A DNA stretch of 64,000 nucleotides from Pollutimonas sp963706785 (GTDB lineage: Bacteria > Pseudomonadota > Gammaproteobacteria > Burkholderiales > Burkholderiaceae_B): NCBI GenBank assembly GCA_963706785.1, contig CAVPNJ010000002.1, forward strand, positions 124,001 through 188,000. Reading direction: 5' to 3'. The position numbers and the translations under genes were made by a program. The notes below the pieces were generated by a model. That model made no database searches. It saw nothing but the letters and a program-made list of their open reading frames with translations, and was not told the origin of the DNA. The stretch's first letter is position 1. Each line of letters opens with the position of its first letter. Shown here piece after piece: positions 25,099-33,337 of the stretch.

Positions 25099-26030
25099 CG
25101 ACACTACCGGTTTCCGTTACGGCCACCGCCAAAACGGCTCACGAAAGCTTGTGGCGTGTTTTCATCGCGCAGTTTTTGTCCAGCAAAATGGCCGTCGTTG
25201 GCCTTGTGCTGTTAGTAATTTTTTTAATCCTGGCAATTTTCGCCCCTTGGATCGCTCCGCAGAATCCATTTGACATCGGTACTTTGGATATCATGGATTC
25301 CAAAATGCCGCCGGGCAGCGTCAATGCCGACGGCAGCATGACGTATTGGCTCGGTACCGACGGGCAGGCTCGCGATATTTTTTCAGCGATCCTATATGGC
25401 ATGCGTATTAGCTTGATTGTCGGGTCGGTGTCGGTTTCGGCCGCTTTTCTAATCGGTACTGCAGTGGGACTTGTCTCGGCCTATTTTGGGGGGCGTATCG
25501 ATGCGCTGTTAATGCGTATCGTCGATATCCAACTGTCTTTTCCGGCCATCCTGGTCGCATTGATTTTACTTGCGGTGTTGGGTAAAGGCGTCGATAAAGT
25601 CATTTATGCCCTGATCGCTGTACAGTGGGCCTATTTTGCCCGTGCCGCCCGCGCCGCCGCCATAGTCGAGCGAAATAAAGAATATGTCGAGGCCGCACGG
25701 TGTATGTCACTTTCCTGGCACCGAATTCTTTGGCGTCACGTCTTTCCCAATTGCATCCCCCCGTTAATGGTCATCGCCACGATAGACCTGGCTCATGCCA
25801 TCGCGCTGGAAGCCACGCTATCATTCCTGGGCGTTGGGGTGCCGGTAACCGAACCGTCGCTTGGGATGCTGATTTCCAATGGCTTTGAATTTTTATTGTC
25901 GGGCAATTATTGGATATCGTTCTTTCCCGGCATTGCGCTGGCGGCCATCGTCGTGGCGATCAATCTTGTGGGCGATCATTTGCGCGATATTCTTAATCCC
26001 CGCAACGAGATCCAGGGGGTCAGCTTATGA
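25095..26030 (+). CDS. ABC transporter permease (DppC type)
   Basis: A 311-residue inner-membrane protein. It has an N-terminal helix after a short cytoplasmic segment (MAVVGLVLLVIFLILAIFAPWIAP), a periplasmic loop with YWLGTDGQARDIFS, and the EAA-type loop ARAARAAAIVERNKEYVEAARCMSLS. VGDHLRDILNPR closes the protein, as in DppC. It overlaps both neighbours by 4 bp, so the operon is translationally coupled. Confidence 0.92.
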   Translation: MTTLPVSVTATAKTAHESLWRVFIAQFLSSKMAVVGLVLLVIFLILAIFAPWIAPQNPFDIGTLDIMDSKMPPGSVNADGSMTYWLGTDGQARDIFSAILYGMRISLIVGSVSVSAAFLIGTAVGLVSAYFGGRIDALLMRIVDIQLSFPAILVALILLAVLGKGVDKVIYALIAVQWAYFARAARAAAIVERNKEYVEAARCMSLSWHRILWRHVFPNCIPPLMVIATIDLAHAIALEATLSFLGVGVPVTEPSLGMLISNGFEFLLSGNYWISFFPGIALAAIVVAINLVGDHLRDILNPRNEIQGVSL

Positions 26031-27022
26031 GCCAACTGCCCACACCGGCTGCTACCCCGCTGCTACTAGACGTACAGGGACTGAAAACCTGGTTTCACAC
26101 GCGTGCTGGCATAGTCAAGGCAGTTGACGGCGTTTCACTACAGCTCAGACAAGGTGAGATCCTGGGCTTGGTGGGCGAATCGGGGTCGGGGAAGAGCATT
26201 ACCGGATTCTCATTGCTTAACTTGGTCGATGCGCCCGGCCGCATGAGCGCCGATCGCCTTCTGTTTGATGGGCAAGATTTGCAGACCCTTTCAGGGGAAG
26301 ACTACCGTCGGTTGCGGGGTCGCGACATGGCAATGATTTTCCAGGATCCCTCCATGACGCTGAATCCCGTCCTGAGAATCGACACGCAAATGATAGAAGC
26401 AGTGCAAGCCCATGACCGTGTATCGCGCAAGGCGGCCCGGGCTCGCGCGCTCGAGGTTCTGGGAAAGGTAGGAATTCCATCGCCAGCGGAGCGTCTGCAG
26501 GTTTACCCACACCATCTGTCGGGTGGCATGCGCCAGCGCGTCGCCATTGCCATTGCATTGTTGAATTCACCAAAACTGATCATTGCCGATGAGCCCACGA
26601 CCGCGCTCGACGTAACCATACAGGGTCAAATTCTGTACGAGGTTCAAAAGCTCTGCCGCGAGACGGGCACGGCCTTGATCTGGATCACCCACGATTTAGC
26701 CATTGTCTCGGGCCTGGCTGACAGGCTCGCCGTCATGTACGCCGGCCGGATTGTCGAAACCGCAGCGACGGGTGTGATTATCGGTGCCGCACAACATCCT
26801 TATTCACATGGCCTGATGGCTTCGATTCCTTCAATCCAGACGCGGGGACAGGCCTTGTTCCAAATTCCGGGAGCCACCCCATCCTTACTGAATCTTCCGC
26901 AAGGCTGTCCTTTCCGTTCACGTTGCTATCGTGCAACTGCCCAATGCGAAATTGATCCTGTGCTTGAAGAAGTGGCTGAAGGGCATTGGGTCAGTTGTTG
27001 GCACAAAGGGGCGCAGGCATGA
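26027..27022 (+). CDS. ABC transporter ATP-binding protein (DppD type)
   Basis: A 331-residue ATPase with Walker A GESGSGKS, Q-loop MIFQDPSMTLNP, signature LSGGMRQRV, Walker B IIADEPTTALD and switch WITHDL. The C-terminal oligopeptide-type extension has GCPFRSRCYRATAQC, whose Cys cluster can hold an Fe-S centre in DppD/OppD. It is the first of two ATPases powering the heterodimeric importer, overlapping its neighbours by ATGA. Confidence 0.94.
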   Translation: MSQLPTPAATPLLLDVQGLKTWFHTRAGIVKAVDGVSLQLRQGEILGLVGESGSGKSITGFSLLNLVDAPGRMSADRLLFDGQDLQTLSGEDYRRLRGRDMAMIFQDPSMTLNPVLRIDTQMIEAVQAHDRVSRKAARARALEVLGKVGIPSPAERLQVYPHHLSGGMRQRVAIAIALLNSPKLIIADEPTTALDVTIQGQILYEVQKLCRETGTALIWITHDLAIVSGLADRLAVMYAGRIVETAATGVIIGAAQHPYSHGLMASIPSIQTRGQALFQIPGATPSLLNLPQGCPFRSRCYRATAQCEIDPVLEEVAEGHWVSCWHKGAQA

Positions 27023-28137
27023 ACGGCGCCGATAGCAGTGCTTCGGTCATGCCACAAGCCGAACCACAAGCGATCCCGCTGGCGGACCAACAGCTAATCC
27101 TGCGACTAAGTGGAGTGCATCGGCATTACACACAGCCTGGCGATTTTCTGGTCCGCCTGGGAAGGCTGCTTAAAGGGGCTGGTAAGGCGCCTTCGGTGCA
27201 GGCAGTGGCCGGTGTAGATCTCGACGTCGTTGCCGGGGAAGTGATGGGCATAGTGGGCGAGTCGGGGTGTGGAAAATCCACTCTTGGTCGCATGCTTGCT
27301 GGAATTCTGCCGCCCACGTCGGGCCATATTTTTTACAATGGCAAGGAAATCAGCCAGCTGGATGGGGCAGCTCGCCGCGAATACGACCTTGGTGTTCAGA
27401 TGATCTTCCAGGATCCGTTCTCGTCCTTGAATCCTCGCATGCGGGTCATCGATATCATCGGTGAGGCCCCTGTGGTGCATGGTCTTGTCGAACGTGCACG
27501 GAAAGAAGACTACGTCGCTGAGCTGATGGAAAAGGTGGGGCTTGATCCCGCTTACCGGTTTCGATATCCCCATCAGTTTTCCGGAGGACAGCGGCAGCGC
27601 ATAGGCATTGCGCGAGCCTTGGCCCTTAGACCGGCGGTAATCGTCTGCGATGAGGCAGTCGCAGCATTAGATGTATCGATTCAGGCTCAAGTGCTCAACC
27701 TTTTTATAAAGTTGCGTCGCGAGTTGGGATTGACCTATTTTTTCATTAGCCACAATCTGGGCGTGGTCAGCCATATTGCGGATCGCGTTGCGATTATGTA
27801 TTTGGGGCGTATTGTCGAAATCGCTGACACCGGTACGATCTTCAGCCGCGCGAATCACCCTTACACTCAGGCTTTGATCAAAGAGCTTCCGGTGTTACGC
27901 ACGGATCAGCGTAAGTTTGATCCCATAAAAGGCGAACTGCCTTCGCCGCTCGACCCGCCATCGGGCTGCCCTTTTCATCCACGCTGTCCGCAAGCCATGG
28001 CGCGTTGCAAAGTCGAGCGCCCGCTACTTAAGGTGGTTATGGGGCGAGCGCAAGTCGACGTTACGCCGGATTTAGCGAAAAGGCCGCATCAAAGTGCGTG
28101 TCATCTGAATGATCCTGATACCTCGGAGGAAACATGA
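27019..28137 (+). CDS. ABC transporter ATP-binding protein (DppF type)
   Basis: A 372-residue ATPase. Walker A is GESGCGKS, Q-loop MIFQDPFSSLNP, signature FSGGQRQRI, switch FISHNL, and the C-terminal Cys motif is GCPFHPRCPQAMARC. The Walker B segment reads VIVCDEAVAALD instead of the usual DEPVSALD; the Pro and Ser changes flank the catalytic Glu, which is kept. The ATG at 27019 overlaps the previous stop; a start at 26986 would add eleven residues. It is coupled to the amidohydrolase gene by ATGA. Confidence 0.92.
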   Translation: MNGADSSASVMPQAEPQAIPLADQQLILRLSGVHRHYTQPGDFLVRLGRLLKGAGKAPSVQAVAGVDLDVVAGEVMGIVGESGCGKSTLGRMLAGILPPTSGHIFYNGKEISQLDGAARREYDLGVQMIFQDPFSSLNPRMRVIDIIGEAPVVHGLVERARKEDYVAELMEKVGLDPAYRFRYPHQFSGGQRQRIGIARALALRPAVIVCDEAVAALDVSIQAQVLNLFIKLRRELGLTYFFISHNLGVVSHIADRVAIMYLGRIVEIADTGTIFSRANHPYTQALIKELPVLRTDQRKFDPIKGELPSPLDPPSGCPFHPRCPQAMARCKVERPLLKVVMGRAQVDVTPDLAKRPHQSACHLNDPDTSEET

Positions 28138-28994
28138 AATTTGCCGATGAAGCGTTTGACCCTTATGTGTTGTCGTTACCAAAGAGCACCGTTATTCCCT
28201 TGGTTTGTGATTCGCCGCATAGTGGAGTGATCTACCCCGCAGATTTTCAAAACTACGTGCCGACGTCAGTATTGCGTTCGGGTGAAGATACTTACGTGGA
28301 AGAGCTTTGGCGTTCGCTTCCTTTTGTAGGGGGAACCTTGATAGCGGCTAATTTTCCGCGCACGTATATTGATCCGAATCGCGATGTGGACGATATCGAT
28401 CCAAATATACTTGCGGAACCGTGGGCTTCCGAACTGCACCCTACTGAAAAGAGTCGTTTAGGTTATGGATTGATATGGAGCCGTGTACACAACCAGCCGA
28501 TTTATGACCGCAAGCTGTGGGTCGCCGAAGTGGAAAACCGTATTGGTACCTACTACGAGCCTTATCATGCCGTGCTGAACCGATACATTGAGCTTGCGCA
28601 TGAGCGTTTTGGGGGCGTTTGGCATTTGAATTTGCACTCAATGCCGTCCAACTCGTATGAAATTCTTGAAATGAAGGCCGATAAGCCATTGGCCGATTTC
28701 GTGCTGGGGGACCGCGACGGTACAACTTGCGATCCGACACTAACGGGCATAGTCGAGGATTTTTTGCTCGAGCACGGGTATACGGTGGCGCGTAATGATC
28801 CATTCAAAGGAGTAGCATTAATCGGTCGTTTAGGCCGCCCGGCGGAAAATCGGCATAGTCTGCAGATCGAGGTGAATCGGGCGCTATATATGGACGAGTC
28901 GACTTACGAGAAGACCGCTAACTTCGAGGCGTTGCAGAAAGACTTGGCGAAGCTTGGCGAGAAGGTGGCTGAGTTTGTGAAGATGCTGATATAG
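28134..28994 (+). CDS. N-formylglutamate amidohydrolase family protein
   Basis: A 286-residue zinc-dependent hydrolase of the HutG/FGase family, which releases formate (or another acyl group) from N-acyl amino acids. Characteristic parts are VCDSPHSGVIYP (metal-binding His), NFPRTYIDPNRDVDDIDPN, HLNLHSMPSN and LQIEVNRALYMDE. No other hut genes are nearby. Its start is fused to the DppF stop, so import and hydrolysis appear to be coupled, pointing to an N-acylated amino acid or formyl peptide as the imported substrate (inference). Confidence 0.88.
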   Translation: MKFADEAFDPYVLSLPKSTVIPLVCDSPHSGVIYPADFQNYVPTSVLRSGEDTYVEELWRSLPFVGGTLIAANFPRTYIDPNRDVDDIDPNILAEPWASELHPTEKSRLGYGLIWSRVHNQPIYDRKLWVAEVENRIGTYYEPYHAVLNRYIELAHERFGGVWHLNLHSMPSNSYEILEMKADKPLADFVLGDRDGTTCDPTLTGIVEDFLLEHGYTVARNDPFKGVALIGRLGRPAENRHSLQIEVNRALYMDESTYEKTANFEALQKDLAKLGEKVAEFVKMLI

Positions 28995-29036
28995 CCCGGT
29001 TCGCAGAAGGGCACTGATCTACCGTAGGAGAGTGAT

Positions 29037-29708
29037 ATGAGGAAACTCATTGCGTCCACATTTACATCACTGGACGGTGTCATGCAGGCACCAGGAGGAC
29101 CGACCGAAGATCCAACCGGAAATTTCACGTTAGGTGGTTGGTTGTTCGCTTTCGGGTACGACGCAGGGATGGATCTTTCTGCGGCAGGTTTCGATGGTAA
29201 AGATCGAGAGCTTGTACTCGGTCGCAAAACCTACGAAATATTCGAGGCATATTGGCCTTACCAATCAGAGGATCATCCGATTGCGAGGACGCTCAATGCG
29301 GCAAAAAAACATGTGGCGTCCCGCACTTTGAAGTCATTGCAATGGAACAATTCGTCGGTACTTGGCGGTGACATCGTTTCAGCCATAACCGCGCTCAAGG
29401 TTCAGCCCGGACACGACCTTCAAATCATTGGCAGCGGCAATCTGATTCAGACGCTACAAGCCGCATCGCTGATTGACGAATACAACGTATGGACGTACCC
29501 GGTAGTTCTTGGCCGTGGAAAGCGATTGTTTGAAAATGGTGCAAGGCCATGTGCACTGCGACTCGTGGCTTCGAAGGTTTCAACAACTGGCGTTGTGATG
29601 AGCACCTATGTTCCAGCCGGAGATATTCAGCTTGGCTCGCTTAGCCAGGCCGAGCCAAGCGCGAAAGAATTGACCCGGCGCGCCAAGATGGCTACAGATG
29701 CGACGTGA
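29037..29708 (+). CDS. Dihydrofolate reductase-like (RibD C-terminal domain) protein
   Basis: A 223-residue protein with the RibD-C/DHFR-like fold. It begins RKLIASTFTSLDGVMQAPGG, a typical start for YyaP/YwjB-like proteins, and carries LVLGRKTYEIFEAYWP and DLQIIGSGNLIQTL. Such proteins are poorly characterised NADPH-dependent reductases, often carried on accessory DNA. A strong ribosome binding site (TAGGAGAGTG) precedes it. It begins 43 bp after the amidohydrolase gene but probably is a separate acquisition. Confidence 0.85.
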   Translation: MRKLIASTFTSLDGVMQAPGGPTEDPTGNFTLGGWLFAFGYDAGMDLSAAGFDGKDRELVLGRKTYEIFEAYWPYQSEDHPIARTLNAAKKHVASRTLKSLQWNNSSVLGGDIVSAITALKVQPGHDLQIIGSGNLIQTLQAASLIDEYNVWTYPVVLGRGKRLFENGARPCALRLVASKVSTTGVVMSTYVPAGDIQLGSLSQAEPSAKELTRRAKMATDAT

Positions 29709-29858
29709 AAGTTCTGTCTGTAATCTGTTCGCTGCCACGGTGTTCCAAGTGACGCCGCAATCGCGGTGCCTCTCAGCACAGTTTTTTCAGCAGACCAGCA
29801 CTCAGGCCTGATACTTCCGTCGGGCGGACATCCAAGCGTTATGCATAAAGGAAAAATA

Positions 29859-30242
29859 ATGCCCGGCGACGTAACAGGCGGTGTTCGCCTGATCCTCAGG
29901 CTTGAAGGATTAGTAGTCCTTGCTGCGGCCTCACTTGCGTACTCTCAGTTCGCAGACCATGGTTGGACTATCTTTGCCATTTTTTTTCTGTTGCCCGATA
30001 TTTCATTTTCAGGCTATCTGTTGGGACCAAAGACTGGAGCGGCGGCCTATAATTTTGCGCACTCGTATATCGGCGCCGTTGTTTGTCTGATCGTCGGTTT
30101 ATTGACCGCCATCCCGCTTTTATTAACCATCGGCTTAATCTGGTGCGCCCATATTGGTTTTGATCGCATGCTGGGGTATGGCCTTAAATATCAGGCAGGA
30201 TTTAGCTTTACTCATTTCGGCCGGATTGGTAAACAAGCATAA
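29859..30242 (+). CDS. DUF4260 family membrane protein
   Basis: A 127-residue integral membrane protein with about four hydrophobic segments (LEGLVVLAAASLAYSQF, WTIFAIFFLLPDISFSGYLLG, YIGAVVCLIVGLLTAIPLLL, LIWCAHIGFDRMLGYGLKY). The last segment with HIGFDRMLGYGLKY is the DUF4260 hallmark. Function is unknown. The ATG at 29859 is chosen because AAGGA lies 7 bases upstream; in-frame ATGs at 29841 and earlier add a non-family extension. Confidence 0.82.
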   Translation: MPGDVTGGVRLILRLEGLVVLAAASLAYSQFADHGWTIFAIFFLLPDISFSGYLLGPKTGAAAYNFAHSYIGAVVCLIVGLLTAIPLLLTIGLIWCAHIGFDRMLGYGLKYQAGFSFTHFGRIGKQA

Positions 30243-30387
30243 CCGGCGACGCTTTTGCGGCGGTCTGGGTAACCGTCCCAAACGCGTATTGGGGCAACAC
30301 GCAACATAGCGGGCCAAGAACAACATTGCAGTTTCCAGGCTACTGCGCGACCACAGCGTGAGTCGCATTGAAACGGGGGAAAAGAAT

Positions 30388-30795
30388 ATGAAGATTACCG
30401 TCGAGACAACCATATGCGCGCCAATTGAAAGAGTGTGGCACGCCTACACAACGCCAGACGACATAGTCCAATGGAATGCAGCCTCCGATGACTGGCACAC
30501 CACCAAAGCCAGTGTTGATCTTCGAGTGGGCGGTGCTTTTTCATCCCGGATGGAGGCGAAGGACGGTAGCTTTGGATTTGACTTTGCCGGCACCTATACC
30601 GACGTAGTTCCGAATCGCCTGATCGAATATTCCTTCGGGGACCGCGCGGCTACGATTGAATTCGCGGAAAACCCCGAAGGCGTCAGCGTAAGGGTTTCAT
30701 TCGACGCCGAATCAACCCATTCCGTTGAGCAGCAGCAGGCCGGATGGCAGGCAATTCTTAATAATTTCGCGCGCCATGTTGAAGGCCGCAAGTAG
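30388..30795 (+). CDS. SRPBCC/AHSA1-type protein
   Basis: A 135-residue START-like protein beginning MKITVETTICAPIERVWHAY, with NAASDDWHTTKA, GTYTDVVPNRLIEYSFGDR and QAGWQAILNNFARHVE, the typical AHSA1 (Activator of Hsp90 ATPase homologue) core. Members bind hydrophobic ligands, and no specific role can be given. The ATG at 30388 follows GGGGGAAAAGA. An ATG at 30358 would add 10 residues. Confidence 0.85.
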   Translation: MKITVETTICAPIERVWHAYTTPDDIVQWNAASDDWHTTKASVDLRVGGAFSSRMEAKDGSFGFDFAGTYTDVVPNRLIEYSFGDRAATIEFAENPEGVSVRVSFDAESTHSVEQQQAGWQAILNNFARHVEGRK

Positions 30796-30931
30796 TGTAC
30801 TGACAGCCAACTCGTCGCTCCACAAGCAATAAAAGGTTGCCGCTAAGCGCCGTAGAGATTTGCAGCGCCGGCGCGCTCTACCTTTCGTCTAATGCCCGCT
30901 TTTCCATTTTCTGATCGTCTCTACGCACTGA

Positions 30932-31168
30932 CTTATGAGGCGCAGGGGGCAGGGCAGGGTAGGCGAAAGGTTGAGCGCGCCGGGCTGTGCAGCGCAATCG
31001 GGGGATAAAGGGCGTGCATGTGTGAGCCAACAAAAGCACAGTCCGTCAGGACTGGCGTTGGCGAGTTCACGCCCGCCCCGATTGTGTTGTACGGCCCGGG
31101 TAGTTCCGGCTCAGCCGGAACCGCAGCGATCTTGAGCCAGCCCTGTCCTGCCCCTTGCGCCTCCTTAA
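30932..31168. repeat. 237-bp foldback (MITE-like) element or structured RNA
   Basis: Five nested complementary blocks share one centre near 31047. They are 30937-30959 with 31141-31163 (21 of 23 matches), 30995-31003 with 31076-31084 (9/9), 31010-31016 with 31068-31074, GCCAAC 31026-31031 with GTTGGC 31057-31062, and CAGTCC 31039-31044 with GGACTG 31049-31054. A separate perfect hairpin GTTCCGGC-TCA-GCCGGAAC lies at 31103-31121. CTTA borders both ends (30932 and 31164), a possible but weak target duplication. No convincing ORF is inside. It fills most of the 422-bp gap before the C45 gene. Confidence 0.6.
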
Positions 31169-31217
31169 GAACGAAACGAACGGCGAAGAAACTGAGCTAG
31201 TTCTCATCCCGCTAAAA

Positions 31218-32252
31218 TCACACCAACCTCGCGTCAATCAAACTGAACCGAGACGACTGCCCCGGGCGTTCGTATACTTGCCAGGACACCTGATCCGCAC
31301 CGACATGAATATCCGCGGTAGCCATCGTGTTCTCGCCGTCAGTATCGTCCGGCGAATCGCGATAAATCGGATACTCATCGTTCGCTTGATCCGCCAAAAT
31401 AGCCAAAGGATCGATATCAGCAGGACTAGAAGCCAAACCCCCATGTAGCAAGGAACTTCCCCGTAACTGCCGATGCAAAGACGACTCCGTAATCACCTGC
31501 GGGAAATTGCACATCGAGTCATGGATAACATGATTGGCATGTAAAGACGGCGCTTCAATCGTTTGCACTGAAACTCCCATGTCATTGAATTCAACACTCA
31601 GCAGATCCAGGACACCGCGTTGCGCCAAACTAAGATGAAAACCTCCAGACCTCTGCGTATTGTTCAACAGCTCCACCGCGTCATCCAAGCTTGACTCATT
31701 CAGCATGGCACGAGTAAGAACCATACGCGGAACACCCACTGTTACGCGACGCGAGCGTAAATTATTCACCGTCATCGCCAAGCCGTGCTCTGTCACGGCG
31801 AAAGTATGGCCCGGAATAGAAGCTGGGTATAAAAAGGACGCGAAGCGAGGGCCTTCGTTAGGGGTAAATTCTCCGATGCCACAGTAGCCGGCAAAGCCTG
31901 GATCGCCATCTTCGTTGTGGCTGATGCGCGGCCCGCTGCTCGATGGCAATTGGATGGTGGTGCAACCATCGGCCGCCATCGACCATACATCGCCACGGCA
32001 ATTCCACAAGAATACATCCTCGGCCGGAAGCTCAAGACCAGATGCCAGGCCCATCAGTTCTTCATGAATAAGTGGGAAGTGCTGCTGGACGAGTGCTTGC
32101 ATGACACGCGCAGCATTCGTATTGCGCCAAACCATTACGCTGTCCCAGGCCGACGAAGATATCAGATAAGAATGGGCGGCTTGTGCTCCGAATCGGCCCA
32201 GTGCGTGGCCGATCTGAAATGGAGTTCCGGACAGTTCAATCAATGACAGCAT
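31218..32252 (-). CDS. C45-family autoproteolytic acyltransferase/hydrolase
   Basis: A 344-residue Ntn-hydrolase of the C45 (acyl-CoA:6-aminopenicillanate acyltransferase-like) group. These cut themselves before a Cys, which becomes the N-terminal nucleophile; here it is probably C97 in AADGCTTIQL. Other family parts are FLWNCRGD, ISHNEDGDPGF and LAMTVNNLRS. No signal peptide. It starts 7 bp after the stop of the restored rpiR-family gene, so both form one transcript. Likely activity is amide hydrolysis of an N-acyl compound; the substrate is unknown. Confidence 0.85.
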   Translation of the reverse strand: MLSLIELSGTPFQIGHALGRFGAQAAHSYLISSSAWDSVMVWRNTNAARVMQALVQQHFPLIHEELMGLASGLELPAEDVFLWNCRGDVWSMAADGCTTIQLPSSSGPRISHNEDGDPGFAGYCGIGEFTPNEGPRFASFLYPASIPGHTFAVTEHGLAMTVNNLRSRRVTVGVPRMVLTRAMLNESSLDDAVELLNNTQRSGGFHLSLAQRGVLDLLSVEFNDMGVSVQTIEAPSLHANHVIHDSMCNFPQVITESSLHRQLRGSSLLHGGLASSPADIDPLAILADQANDEYPIYRDSPDDTDGENTMATADIHVGADQVSWQVYERPGQSSRFSLIDARLV

Positions 32253-32259
32253 GAGAACC

Positions 32260-33149
32260 CTATTTAGTATTCAAATAATACGCACCGGTCTGGTGCAATT
32301 GATCTTCAGCGCTTTCAATGCCGGCAACAGCCTGCTTACCCGCTTTAGCCAGCAACTGCTCTACTAGAATTTCAATCAGCGCGATCGCCGCAGTGCTGGA
32401 GGGAAAAAAGAGGGCGTTTCAGTCGAAAAGACAAGAATGCAATCCGCGTTTTGGGCAATGGGGGCCACGATGCTATCGCAAATGGCCAGCACCGGACAGC
32501 CCGCCTGCCGAGCAGCCTTTGCCGCTTGAATCGCTTCCTTGGAATAGGGAGCGAAACTGATGATAACTAATGCATCGCCTTTCTTCAAAGAGCGCAACTC
32601 CATCTCTAACGTGCCGGCATCGCCCCGCAAAATGCTTACCGACGGGCGAAACAATCGATATAGATACTGGAACGCGAACGCGGAAGCGAATGAAATCCGG
32701 AACCCGGCAATGTGCACATGTGCCGCACGTGAAAGTAGATCGACCGCTGCCAGCAGACGGTCGGCGTTCAGATCGGTAAGCCGATTGATATTACGGATAT
32801 GTGCCGCTACGTTCTTATCCAAGATATCGAGCGAGTTCTTGCTGCGTATAACTTTGCGCGCCTGCTCTGTATAGCGCCGGGGCGCCAGTCTCATCCTTTG
32901 CGCAAAGACGTCTTTGAGCGAATTCCACCCGTCGTATCCCAGTGATTGTGCCAGCCGCACCAGTGTGGCGGGTTGGACGCCGGCTTGGCTGGCGATTTTG
33001 CGCATAGAGGAAATAGGAATTTCTGCGGGCGAATCGATCAAGTATCGTGCGCCGACCTGAAACTGCGCCGTCATGCCTGGGAAATCATGTTGAATGCGCT
33101 TGACGAGCTCGTCTAGCGTATCTGGGGGACGATTAGATTCGTATGTCAT
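32260..33149 (-). CDS. RpiR/HexR-family regulator, frame broken near the C-terminus
   Basis: N-terminal HTH_6 domain (MRKIASQAGVQPATLVRLAQSLGYDGW) followed by a SIS sugar/amino-acid-binding domain (HVHIAGFRISFASAF, DALVIISFAPYSKEAI). The uninterrupted frame stops at 32376 after FFPPALRRSR. A shift of -1 at 32400-32410 (TCT TTT TTC CCT) instead gives PSSTAAIALIEILVEQLLAK and on to a stop at 32260, the expected family ending. The run is a canonical T TTT TTC slippery heptamer. Start ATG 33149 is chosen; the frame is open to 33260. It is divergent from the aminotransferase gene it probably controls. Confidence 0.78.
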
Positions 33150-33269
33150 AAAGAGCCGGTAGCAGACGTCGCGTGACGATGCGAGGAAATGCCTCTTCGC
33201 GCATCGTGTTATATCAACAACAATAATAACGAATAAATTGGCGCGGCAACTTTTACGCAAGTGATTGTA

Positions 33270-33297
33270 TTGATTTGTTTGTTGCCTTGTATATCAT
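33270..33297 (+). promoter_or_regulatory. Putative promoter of the aminotransferase gene
   Basis: TTGATT (33270-33275) and TATCAT (33292-33297) are separated by 16 bp and lie 41 bp before the ATG at 33338. GTAT-ATC-ATAC (33289-33299) overlaps the -10 box and could be an operator for the divergent RpiR-type regulator. Confidence 0.4.
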
Positions 33298-33337
33298 ACG
33301 AGAAACGTTTGTTGAATTTAACGATTTAAGGGCACCT

